Shown in pieces: positions 1 to 7,812 of a stretch of 64,000 nt of DNA (position 1 is its first letter; the number at the start of each line of letters is the position of its first letter). Source of the stretch: Flavobacteriales bacterium. Its GTDB lineage: Bacteria > Bacteroidota > Bacteroidia > Flavobacteriales > Schleiferiaceae. The notes under the pieces were generated by a model. That model was not told the origin of the DNA. It worked only from the letters and a program-made list of their open reading frames with translations, and ran no database searches. The position numbers were made by a program, and so were the translations under genes. The DNA lies in NCBI GenBank assembly GCA_017795025.1, contig CP051243.1:2876897-2940896 (forward strand), given 5' to 3'.

Positions 1-969
1 TTTGACAAGAGCTGTCAATATGCTTACGATACAAACAACCAAGCCCATTTCCTTCATCGAGACATTGGAGCAATGAGCAAGGAAGAATTAGAGAGTCTTT
101 TCCCTGCTGGCTCGAAGAAAGTATTGATTGGATGTGCTCCATGCCAGCCTTTCTCTATTTTCAATCGGAGGAATGGAGGGAAGATGAGTAAGACGAATGA
201 TCAACGTTGGAAACTACTTTCTGCCTTTGCTGATCTTATTGTTAAGACTAAGCCGGAAATTATTTCCATGGAGAATGTTCCTCACCTCCTAGGATTTAAA
301 AGAGGGGAGGTTTTTAATGACTTCGTCTCTAAATTGGAAAATGCTGGATATCATGTTTCCTATGAAATTCATGACGCCCAGCATTATGGGGTCCCTCAAA
401 GGCGGCATAGATTAGTACTTTTAGGTTCACTTCATGGAGAAATAGAAATGATAGCTCCAACACATCGAGAGTGTCCCGTGACAGTGAGAGATGCAATCGG
501 TGAGCTGCAGCCAATTTCTGCGGGACAAATAGCACAAGATGATACTTTACACAGAGCACGAAATTTAACAGAACTTAGCTTAAAGCGAATAAGAGCTACT
601 CCTGAAGGGGGAGGCTGGCAAGATTGGGATGAGGAATTGGTTGCTGATTGTCATAAAAAGGAAGGAGGAAAAGCTTTTGGTAGTGCTTATGGTAGAATGA
701 GTTGGGATAAAGTAGCTCCGACCATGACGACTTATTGCATTGGTTATAACAATGGCCGTTTTGGACACCCAGATCAAGATAGACCAATATCCATAAGGGA
801 AGCAGCTCTGATTCAATCATTTCCTGCACACTATGATTTTGTAGACCCAGAGGTTGACTTTTCTTCAGGGCGATTAGCTAGGCATATTGGGAACGCTGTA
901 CCTGTCTTGCTCGGACAGGCCGTTGCAAAGAGCGTAATAGAACATATTCAAAAGATGGAGAATGCTTGA
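1..969 (+). CDS. DNA (cytosine-5-)-methyltransferase, 5'-truncated by window edge
   Basis: This gene methylates cytosine C5 in a specific DNA sequence using S-adenosylmethionine. The frame stays open from base 1, and the residues before the first internal ATG (base 73) still look like the Dcm N-terminal region, so the true start lies left of the window. Motif IV is visible as GCAPCQPFS (catalytic Cys codon at 142-144), motif VI as ENV (271-279), motif VIII as VPQRRHR and motif X as GNAVPVLLGQA near the C-terminus. The target-recognition region lies between VIII and X. Its stop overlaps the start of the next gene by 8 bases, which indicates an operon. The region is more AT-rich than the core genes to the right. 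No restriction endonuclease is visible; one may lie upstream. The family call is firm; the recognition site is unknown. Confidence 0.95.
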   Translation, partial: FDKSCQYAYDTNNQAHFLHRDIGAMSKEELESLFPAGSKKVLIGCAPCQPFSIFNRRNGGKMSKTNDQRWKLLSAFADLIVKTKPEIISMENVPHLLGFKRGEVFNDFVSKLENAGYHVSYEIHDAQHYGVPQRRHRLVLLGSLHGEIEMIAPTHRECPVTVRDAIGELQPISAGQIAQDDTLHRARNLTELSLKRIRATPEGGGWQDWDEELVADCHKKEGGKAFGSAYGRMSWDKVAPTMTTYCIGYNNGRFGHPDQDRPISIREAALIQSFPAHYDFVDPEVDFSSGRLARHIGNAVPVLLGQAVAKSVIEHIQKMENA

Positions 970-3085
970 TAGCCAGAAAACACTAAAATGGAGATTTGAT
1001 GTAAATACGTTTAGGTTGCTTGGCAGAGAGCTTATTACAGATCGAATCACCGCTGTTTATGAGCTGGTGAAAAATTGCTATGACGCTAATGCAAAGAAGG
1101 TAACAGTTTCTTTTGAAAATGTGGGGAGGAATGCAGAAGGAAAAGCTGTCATTACCATTGAAGACGATGGTCACGGAATGTCTTTTGAGGATATTCGCGA
1201 CAAATGGATGGTGGTAGGGACGGCTAGCAAGCGAGCTGAAACGTTTTCTCCAGCACCATTTAATCGAAGGTATGTAGGAGAAAAAGGTATTGGAAGATTT
1301 GCAGTTGATAAATTAGGGGGTAGGGTTCGTATTATCACAAAACAAGCCGGATCAGATAAAAGGCTTGTTGTGGTCATAGATTGGGATGAATACGAACGAT
1401 TATCAAGAGAACCTCAATTAGAGTTATTTACAGATGTTCCCAATGACTTCCATTGGGAAAAAGCTCCTGTGGAAGAACAAGGAACGATATTAGAGATTTC
1501 TTCAATTCCGGAGCATGAGGTGTGGACCGATTTAGATATTAGGAGACTGGAACGTGAATTAGAAAAAATAGTTTCACCATTTTTCCCTTTAAATCCCCCT
1601 TTCAACATTTGGATTAAATCCAATGAAAACCAAGAATTTAATAAGAAATTAATTCAAGCTGAAACAGTCAAGTTTTCGAGTCACGAGTTTTCAATTGGAT
1701 TCAACTCAGAGGAAGGGATTCAAGAAACTTTAACTTTTGATAAGGATAAAAGGGCTATTACAATTGCTGAGACCCCCTTAAGGTCTTTTGGGCCGGTTAA
1801 GCTTCATATTTTCTATTTTAATGAAAGGGCAAAAAAGAAATATAACGCAGCATATAAGAATGATGACTATCGAGTAGATGGGGTAAAAATTTATCGGGAT
1901 GGTTTAATAACTACGCCCTTTGCTGAATTCGAACAAAGTAGGGATAAAAAAAGAGACATTCTTGGAATAGAAAAACGAAGATGGTCAGGTGCTTTTGATA
2001 AAATTGGTACTCGAGAGGTTATAGGCATCCTTGAGATCACAAATGACGGAAATCCTAAAATTCGAGACGCTACTAATCGGCAAGACTTTGTTGATTGTAA
2101 AGAATATCGGGATTTAAAAGAGTTCATAATTGCACAACTTAATGTGCTTAGTGAACTTAAAAAGCATGAACGTGATGTTATCAAAGAGGAAGTAGATTCA
2201 GCCCTTTTAAAAGCTAACATAGAAATAAAGGAATTTGAATCTGTAATCGCAGACATCAAGAGAGAAAACCCTACCCTCAAAACTGCTTTACAGCCTTTAT
2301 TAAAGCAGGCAAAGCAAATCGACCGTTCACTAAAGAGAGGAATACAGCAACAACAAAAGGAGAGGCAAGAGCATGTTCGGAAAGAGAATATTTATTTGAG
2401 CTTAATGTCTCTTCAGGATTATGCAATCCACATTTCCCATGCTGTAAGAACCGCTTTAGGGAAAGTCAAACGCAGAGCTGAATTTTTCAAGGATAATTTT
2501 CCTAACACAAAGTATGATGATTTATTCGCTGATTATTCAATTGAGATTTATGAAGAAATGGCTAATCTCAACAGAATAATCGACTTCATGCTAAGTTATG
2601 CGGGATCTAACATTGACATGGAGGACTTTAATGTTCGAGACCTATTGATTGATTTATTTGAACGAGCTTATAAGCCTGAATTCGAATCTGAAAATATTCA
2701 TGTGCAAGTTGAGATTAAAGACAACTTTATCATTCATGCAAATAAAAAGTTCTTTGAAGATATCATAGAGAACCTCATTTCCAATTCCGTAAAAGCCTTA
2801 AGAAATGAGAGTAATAAGATTATTAAGTGTACCGGTTTTATTAAGAATGATCATTTTATCCTCTACTTCTCTGATAATGGTGAAGGTATTGCACCAGGAG
2901 ATGAGGAAAAAATATTTGAGATGTACCATACAACTACGGCAGACCTAGGAGGTGCAGGAGTAGGACTTTATATCGTGAAAACACGTGCTGAGTCCTTAAA
3001 AGGAAGTATAAAAGTTATCCGCAGTGAGTTTGCTCCAAAGGGAGCAACATTTAAAATATCATTTCCATTTAATAAAGAAGTATGA
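962..3085 (+). CDS. Dual-GHKL ATPase (MORC/Hsp90-like N-terminus, histidine-kinase-like C-terminus)
   Basis: This 707-residue protein has two ATP-binding modules of the GHKL superfamily. The N-terminal one (about 20-210) has the N-box Glu34/Asn38/Asp41, a DDGHGM G1 box and a GEKGIGRFA G2 box, in the style of MORC, MutL and Hsp90. A charged helical stretch (about 390-480) leads to an H-box-like SHAVRTAL with His493. The C-terminal module has an N-box around Asn604/Asn608, SDNGEGI (637-643) and GGAGVGLYIV, as in histidine kinases. The usual acidic residue after the phospho-His is Ala494. No membrane segment or signal peptide is seen, so it should be cytosolic. It overlaps the methyltransferase upstream and the receiver-like gene downstream (ATGA). 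A role as ATP-driven sensor in a modification-linked defence system is inferred. Confidence 0.85.
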   Translation: MLDSQKTLKWRFDVNTFRLLGRELITDRITAVYELVKNCYDANAKKVTVSFENVGRNAEGKAVITIEDDGHGMSFEDIRDKWMVVGTASKRAETFSPAPFNRRYVGEKGIGRFAVDKLGGRVRIITKQAGSDKRLVVVIDWDEYERLSREPQLELFTDVPNDFHWEKAPVEEQGTILEISSIPEHEVWTDLDIRRLERELEKIVSPFFPLNPPFNIWIKSNENQEFNKKLIQAETVKFSSHEFSIGFNSEEGIQETLTFDKDKRAITIAETPLRSFGPVKLHIFYFNERAKKKYNAAYKNDDYRVDGVKIYRDGLITTPFAEFEQSRDKKRDILGIEKRRWSGAFDKIGTREVIGILEITNDGNPKIRDATNRQDFVDCKEYRDLKEFIIAQLNVLSELKKHERDVIKEEVDSALLKANIEIKEFESVIADIKRENPTLKTALQPLLKQAKQIDRSLKRGIQQQQKERQEHVRKENIYLSLMSLQDYAIHISHAVRTALGKVKRRAEFFKDNFPNTKYDDLFADYSIEIYEEMANLNRIIDFMLSYAGSNIDMEDFNVRDLLIDLFERAYKPEFESENIHVQVEIKDNFIIHANKKFFEDIIENLISNSVKALRNESNKIIKCTGFIKNDHFILYFSDNGEGIAPGDEEKIFEMYHTTTADLGGAGVGLYIVKTRAESLKGSIKVIRSEFAPKGATFKISFPFNKEV

Positions 3086-3696
3086 TTGAGCCAGTACAAT
3101 TACTCATTATCCATGACGATATGAGCGAAAATGATCCGCTCATAATTACACTAAAAGAAAGATATGGGGGTGATAACGTCAAACTTGAAAAAAGGTCAAG
3201 CAGAGGCTTGAGTTACATACACAATCACCTAATCAGCAAATTGATTGTTCTTTTAGACTTTGACTTGGGAAAGGGAGAGCCACATGCTCCAGAGGTGATA
3301 GAAGAAATCAGAAAGGAAACCTCTTTAATATACGTCATCATATTGACAGCAAAACAGTTTTCAAGCATTTCTCATGAAGCACTGATAAAATTTATCAACA
3401 ATGAAGCACTTGGTATAATTCAGAGCACAGCAGACATTAAAGATATTGTAAGTCTGGTTGATAAGGCGGCGCATGAGCTAGATACAAGAGTTGACTGTGT
3501 TTTGGAACAATGGATTGCTAAAAGACAAAAAGGGGAAAGAGAGAAGCCTTATTTAACTACGAGGTCTGGAGAAACCTACACTTTAGATGATCTCATAATT
3601 GAGATTAGAAAAGAGACTGAATTAGGTAAGCGCATGGAGAGAGGTATACTTCAGTTGGCTATTGAGCAATTAACAAATGGTGATCGCAGGTTATAA
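3082..3696 (+). CDS. Receiver-domain-like protein with C-terminal helical extension
   Basis: The first ~125 residues resemble a response-regulator receiver domain: acidic pair Asp12/Asp13, candidate phospho-acceptor Asp59 in LLDFDL, and Thr88 in ILTAK. The conserved Lys of the receiver active site appears to be Gln113, so signalling may be atypical. The C-terminal ~75 residues are charged and helical, with a TYTLDDLIIEIRKET-type segment, and are not a recognisable DNA-binding domain. The start overlaps the upstream stop (ATGA), and the stop shares a base with the next start (TAATG). The probable role is to relay a signal from the GHKL protein to the protease-like protein downstream; this is inferred from order and domains. 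Confidence 0.75.
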   Translation: MIEPVQLLIIHDDMSENDPLIITLKERYGGDNVKLEKRSSRGLSYIHNHLISKLIVLLDFDLGKGEPHAPEVIEEIRKETSLIYVIILTAKQFSSISHEALIKFINNEALGIIQSTADIKDIVSLVDKAAHELDTRVDCVLEQWIAKRQKGEREKPYLTTRSGETYTLDDLIIEIRKETELGKRMERGILQLAIEQLTNGDRRL

Positions 3697-4343
3697 TGAT
3701 TGAATTCGTAATTGCTTATGATGAACGCGATGATGTTCTCGGGTCTTATTTTCAAGAATGTAGAAATAATCTAGTTTCTGTAATCTCAGACCTACAAGAA
3801 CTAGATCCCATTTTAAATGATGTACCCGCTAATAAGTGTAATAGAGCGTATTTAGATTATGTACTTGCCAACCTCCGAGATAAACCTTTTATAATTGCGG
3901 TGTATTGTCACGGAAATCCGAAACAGTTAGTAGTGAATGGTTCACTTTTTATTGATTCAGATGAAGACAATGAGTATTTCAAAAAAACGTTTTTCTACAC
4001 TAATAGTTGTTCAAGTGGAAAAACACTTGGACCGAAATTAATTGAACAGAATTGTAGCGTATTCATTGGGTTCGAAAGGAACGTTGAATCCTTAATGGGG
4101 GATTACTACGAAGAGCTATCTATTAATTGCGACAATTTTGGAATCACAGCATTTCTTACACAAGAAATCACTGCATTTGAGGCATACGAGCAAATGATTA
4201 AAAACTATACTCAGAAAATACAAAATCTACAGAAGACCGGTGATATCTTAAGAGCTGGAATTTTTATAAATGCACGTGAAGCATTAGTGTTCCACGGTAA
4301 TAAGGACCTTACGAAGGCAGATTTACAAATACCCCTTGGATGA
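3696..4343 (+). CDS. Caspase/CHAT-like cysteine protease candidate
   Basis: This 215-residue protein has the landmarks of the caspase-haemoglobinase (CD clan) fold: a hydrophobic strand ending in YCHG (His72-Gly73), then a strand ending in NSCSSG (Cys105), and a following VFIGFE strand. The His-Gly and Cys spacing matches CHAT/caspase-like peptidases, in which such genes serve as effectors of bacterial conflict systems. There is no signal peptide or membrane segment. It is the fourth gene of the island operon and is translationally coupled to the receiver-like gene. The substrate is unknown; a partner's C-terminal tail is one possibility. The fold assignment rests on motifs only and would need a structural comparison. 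Confidence 0.65.
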   Translation: MIEFVIAYDERDDVLGSYFQECRNNLVSVISDLQELDPILNDVPANKCNRAYLDYVLANLRDKPFIIAVYCHGNPKQLVVNGSLFIDSDEDNEYFKKTFFYTNSCSSGKTLGPKLIEQNCSVFIGFERNVESLMGDYYEELSINCDNFGITAFLTQEITAFEAYEQMIKNYTQKIQNLQKTGDILRAGIFINAREALVFHGNKDLTKADLQIPLG

Positions 4344-4627
4344 GCCTCTATAAAAAGAGGGATTACAAATCATTGGTTCACGAATTGAATAACACAGGTC
4401 CAATAGGTAGGAAAATTTGTGAGAGTGTACTAATTAATCTGAATTTGCTTCACAATTTTCTAATAAACCCTAGACCAAACAATCTCCTCTCTCCCTACGA
4501 AATCTTATTCTTAATATACTCCAAGTCCACGCTTTGCTCAATCAAATCAATGGCGCGCTTGATTTTCCAAGGGGTATCGCGGTTAATCTTTACTTCAATC
4601 CGACTTACCTTTAACACCACACCATAG
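4340..4627 (+). pseudogene. Probable truncated fifth gene of the island operon
   Basis: An ATG overlaps the protease-like gene's stop in an ATGA arrangement, exactly as the upstream island genes are coupled. The first ~45 codons read as a plausible polar N-terminus, but the frame then runs antisense into the 3' end of the core ATPase gene on the other strand (from 4495), where its composition becomes that of a shadow frame. The simplest reading is a gene whose 3' part was lost at the island/core junction near 4450-4490. A genuine short 95-residue protein cannot be excluded. No homology is recognised. Confidence 0.45.
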
Positions 4628-5595
4628 GTATCCAGTTCGGTATGGATTAAGGGCGTTTGGTAATAGTCAATCGCTTTTTGGGTTTCGGCATTAATCTCTC
4701 CCTGACCGCAAACGATGATCCCACTTAAAGGCCAATCTTCTAAAGCTAATTCGGCATTTATCTGCAGGATATTAGCAATCGATTCATCCAGTCGGTGGGT
4801 GCCCACCACCAAGAGTAAATTATCGCGCTTCTCTAACTTGGTACGGTCTAGCACGGTGCCCGCCAAAACATCGGCCACCTTGTTCTTTAAATTATGAGCA
4901 TTGGAACGCACCGTTCCTTTTACGGCTTTACACACGGTAGACATTACCGGCCAGGCCAAAGTGCGATCATACGGCACTACCCCCAATAAAGGGATGCCTT
5001 GTCCATCCAACCACTTTTGGATATAGGGCCTAATCTTATCAATCTTCTCCTCGCGAACCTTATTTACAATCACCCCTAAAATGGGAACGCCCTCTTCTCT
5101 AAAAAGGGAAATACACATATTAATCATGTCGATGGTGGAGCCCACCCCACCTTCGGCAATAAAGATCACTTGCGCATCCAGCATTTTGGCTACGCGCGCA
5201 TTACTTAGGTTAACCACCGAGCCTACCCCGGGGTGACCGGTCCCTTCGTGTATGGTGAGTTCCTTGCGACTTTCCAAAGCCACTTTGGCCTTCATGATTT
5301 TCTCCTCGTAGTTGAAGTCTTCTGGGCGGTCAATAAAATCGGTCGTGGCACCCGAACCCAAAATCACCGGACTATGAATTTCCGGATGAAGGTCAAATTG
5401 AATTAAATCGGAAAACAAGATGGTGTCCTTATCCACCTTTAGGTCGTTGAGGTCCACAAATTGTTGACCTACCGGTTTGCAGTAACCAATGTCGATGCCC
5501 AACCTTTGCAGGCAATAGGCCAATCCTAAGGTGGAAGTGGTTTTACCAACATGTTGACGGGAAGCGGCTACGTAGAGGGTTTGGTATTTTTTCAT
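4495..5595 (-). CDS. BioD-like P-loop ATPase with DRTGG domain
   Basis: The N-terminal ~220 residues are a dethiobiotin-synthetase-like P-loop NTPase (HVGKTT Walker A near the start, then CKPVGQQ and IAEGGVGSTIDM). The remainder resembles the DRTGG domain. The same pair forms the N-terminal part of long phosphotransacetylases, but the acetyltransferase domain is absent here, so the function is unknown. An ATG at 5613 is possible, but a TAGCTTTG promoter-like element (5618-5611, minus strand) covers it, so the ATG at 5595, 16 bases downstream, is preferred. It is divergent from dgt. This is the first core gene to the right of the island. Confidence 0.8.
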   Translation of the reverse strand: MKKYQTLYVAASRQHVGKTTSTLGLAYCLQRLGIDIGYCKPVGQQFVDLNDLKVDKDTILFSDLIQFDLHPEIHSPVILGSGATTDFIDRPEDFNYEEKIMKAKVALESRKELTIHEGTGHPGVGSVVNLSNARVAKMLDAQVIFIAEGGVGSTIDMINMCISLFREEGVPILGVIVNKVREEKIDKIRPYIQKWLDGQGIPLLGVVPYDRTLAWPVMSTVCKAVKGTVRSNAHNLKNKVADVLAGTVLDRTKLEKRDNLLLVVGTHRLDESIANILQINAELALEDWPLSGIIVCGQGEINAETQKAIDYYQTPLIHTELDTYGVVLKVSRIEVKINRDTPWKIKRAIDLIEQSVDLEYIKNKIS

Positions 5596-5610
5596 GCCCG
5601 AGGCTTTACT

Positions 5611-5618
5611 CAAAGCTA
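5611..5618 (-). promoter_or_regulatory. Bacteroidota -7 element (TAGCTTTG)
   Basis: On the minus strand this reads TAGCTTTG, a match to the Bacteroidota consensus TAnnTTTG. It lies 15-20 bases upstream of the ATG at 5595 of the BioD-like gene and overlaps the alternative ATG at 5613, so it argues for the shorter protein. No clear -33 element was seen. Confidence 0.5.
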
Positions 5619-5692
5619 AGAAGCATTATTGGATATCTGGGAACCGCATCTTAAAAACTTGAAATTCCGAAAATGCTCCCGACCTTTAGGCC

Positions 5693-7069
5693 ATGGATTT
5701 AACTTGGCAAAATTGTTACAGCCCCAAGCGCTTTGGCGATGATAAAATACCAGCCGATGCTCGCTCGGTATATGAGCGCGATTACGACCGCATCATCTTT
5801 TCATCAGCCTTTAGGCGCCTCCAAAATAAGACCCAGGTTTTCCCACTTCCCGAGCGTGTGTTCGTACACAATCGCCTTACCCATTCCCTAGAAGTGGTTT
5901 CGGTGGGCCGTTCTTTGGGAATGATTGTGGGGGAGGCCCTGGCGCAATTAGAGGAATTGGAAGGTAACAGCAATGCCCAAGACTTTTACCGCAACCAATT
6001 GAAGTCGGTCGTTTCGGCAGCTTGCCTAGCCCACGACTTAGGTAACCCAGCCTTTGGCCATTCCGGGGAAGAGGCTATTTCTAAGTACTTTTTAGATCGT
6101 CAGAACGATGCAGGCTTTCGAGCCGCTTTTACCGATGGAGAATGGGAAGACCTCATCAATTTTGAGGGGAATGCCAATGCCTTACGTCTTTTAAGTCGGC
6201 AGTTTAAGGGCCGCCTGCCCGGAGGTTTGCAAATGACCTATTCCACTTTGGTGAGTATTCTCAAATACCCTTGCGAGAGTAGAGCACGGGATAAATCGAA
6301 AGGTAAGCACCGCAGTAAGTATGGCTTTTTTCAAGACGAACGCGCGGTGTTTGAAGATATCGTTAAGGAACTACCTTTAAAAAAGGAGAGTGATGAACCC
6401 CTGGCTTACCGTCGTCACCCCTTCGTTTACTTAGTGGAGGCGGCCGATGACATCTGCTACAGCATTATCGATTATGAAGATGCCCATCGTTTGGGGATTT
6501 TAAGTTTTGAGGAGGTTCGTGATGATTTCTTGCAAATTCTGGCTCAGGATAAGAACACCGATCAGGCACGTTTGCGTCGAAATCTCGAAAACCTAAGAGA
6601 AGATAAAAATGAGTCGGTGGCCTATCTGCGGGCCAAGGTTATCAATACCCTGGTTCAAGCTTGCGCTGATGCTTTTTTGGCGCAGAAGGACCTTATTTTA
6701 AAAGGTGATTTTACCACCTCACTTTTAGATAGTATCGAGGCCTATGCCATTCCCTTAAAGCGAATTGAGAAAAAGTCGATTGGCCGCATTTACAATCACG
6801 ATAGTGTAATGAAAATCGAATTGGCGGGCTTTAAAATTATGAGCGGCCTGATTGAAGACTTTGTGGAAGCCGCATTGCTACCCGCGGAGAATAGGCAAAA
6901 ACGACATCAAAAGGTACTGGGCTTAATTCCGAACCAATTTCGCTTTGATGATCAAGATCGGCCTTACCAAAAGGTGATGTGCATCTTGGATTTCGTGAGT
7001 GGTATGACCGATAACTATGCTTTGGAATTGTACCGTAATCTGCGCGGAATATCCGTTCCAGGGATTTAA
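5693..7069 (+). CDS. dgt: Deoxyguanosinetriphosphate triphosphohydrolase (dGTPase)
   Basis: The product hydrolyses dGTP (and often other dNTPs) to the nucleoside and triphosphate, which lowers dNTP pools. The N-terminal block with RDYDRIIFSSAFRRLQ, the HNRLTHSLEV histidine and the CLAHDLGNPAFGHSGE HD motif are typical of the HD-superfamily dGTPase family. At 458 residues it has the family's usual length. It is divergent from the BioD-like ATPase and convergent with batE: the two genes' stop codons overlap in a TTAA, so no terminator separates them. dGTPases can contribute to phage defence, but a housekeeping role is likelier here. Confidence 0.93.
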   Translation: MDLTWQNCYSPKRFGDDKIPADARSVYERDYDRIIFSSAFRRLQNKTQVFPLPERVFVHNRLTHSLEVVSVGRSLGMIVGEALAQLEELEGNSNAQDFYRNQLKSVVSAACLAHDLGNPAFGHSGEEAISKYFLDRQNDAGFRAAFTDGEWEDLINFEGNANALRLLSRQFKGRLPGGLQMTYSTLVSILKYPCESRARDKSKGKHRSKYGFFQDERAVFEDIVKELPLKKESDEPLAYRRHPFVYLVEAADDICYSIIDYEDAHRLGILSFEEVRDDFLQILAQDKNTDQARLRRNLENLREDKNESVAYLRAKVINTLVQACADAFLAQKDLILKGDFTTSLLDSIEAYAIPLKRIEKKSIGRIYNHDSVMKIELAGFKIMSGLIEDFVEAALLPAENRQKRHQKVLGLIPNQFRFDDQDRPYQKVMCILDFVSGMTDNYALELYRNLRGISVPGI

Positions 7070-7812
7070 GGAATAGCCTCAATTTGCTTGCTCGGCAACC
7101 AGCCTATCTTACCATCGCTCAAGCGAATTTTTGTCCATGACTCAAAGGCTTCTACTTGCAAAGCCTTGGTACCAGCGTGTAAAATGAACAGATCTTCGGC
7201 CTCCGTACTCGGTCCGCTTTTAACATAGGCCGAGTCGCTCATTACAATTAATTCGGGGTGCTCGGCTTGATAATGGGCGTGACTATAGGCCATTACCAAA
7301 GAGAAACCCCCTAATAGGCTTCCCGCCAGTAGACTAATAAAACCGATTCGGCCCCAAGTGCTAAAAAGGTATAAGCCAAGTCCGATTAAAGCCAGGCCAA
7401 GCCATGCAATGCCTAATCGGGCCCAATTATCGGGGCTAAATAATTGCAGAATACTCAGGCGAAAGGCCTTAAATAAGTTTGGGGGCATCTCATCCAGGCG
7501 ATCCACTCTTTTACTTTGAGCCAGCTTTAGGTTGTGTTGTATTTCCTCATCATCAGGCTTAAGTTTTAAAGCCCGCTCATAGTTTAAAATGGCATAGGCT
7601 AGGGCACCATTTTGATAATGGGAATTTCCCAAATTATAATACAGTTCCGCACTTTCATAATCTTCCTTATGAATACTATCGTAAAGCCGAATGGCCAAGG
7701 CGTAGTCTTCGGCTTGATAAGCTTTGTTGGCCGCTTTAAAAAGGTCTTGCACTTGGGCTGTAGCCAAGTTGCTCAGGCAAATCAAGCTTAATAAAATCAG
7801 CCGCATTCTCAT
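7066..7812 (-). CDS. batE: BatE: TPR and SH3-like membrane protein
   Basis: This is the last gene of the Bat (Bacteroides aerotolerance) operon. A signal-like N-terminus precedes TPR-type helices (about 20-95, including a YYNLGNSHYQNG repeat), two hydrophobic segments (about 130-175) and a C-terminal SH3-like domain ending in KIGWLPSKQ. The TPRs should lie in the periplasm and bind partners such as the other Bat proteins. It overlaps batD by four bases, so it is translationally coupled. The molecular role of Bat proteins is not settled; oxidative stress or cell envelope functions are proposed for the family. Confidence 0.85.
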   Translation of the reverse strand: MRMRLILLSLICLSNLATAQVQDLFKAANKAYQAEDYALAIRLYDSIHKEDYESAELYYNLGNSHYQNGALAYAILNYERALKLKPDDEEIQHNLKLAQSKRVDRLDEMPPNLFKAFRLSILQLFSPDNWARLGIAWLGLALIGLGLYLFSTWGRIGFISLLAGSLLGGFSLVMAYSHAHYQAEHPELIVMSDSAYVKSGPSTEAEDLFILHAGTKALQVEAFESWTKIRLSDGKIGWLPSKQIEAIP

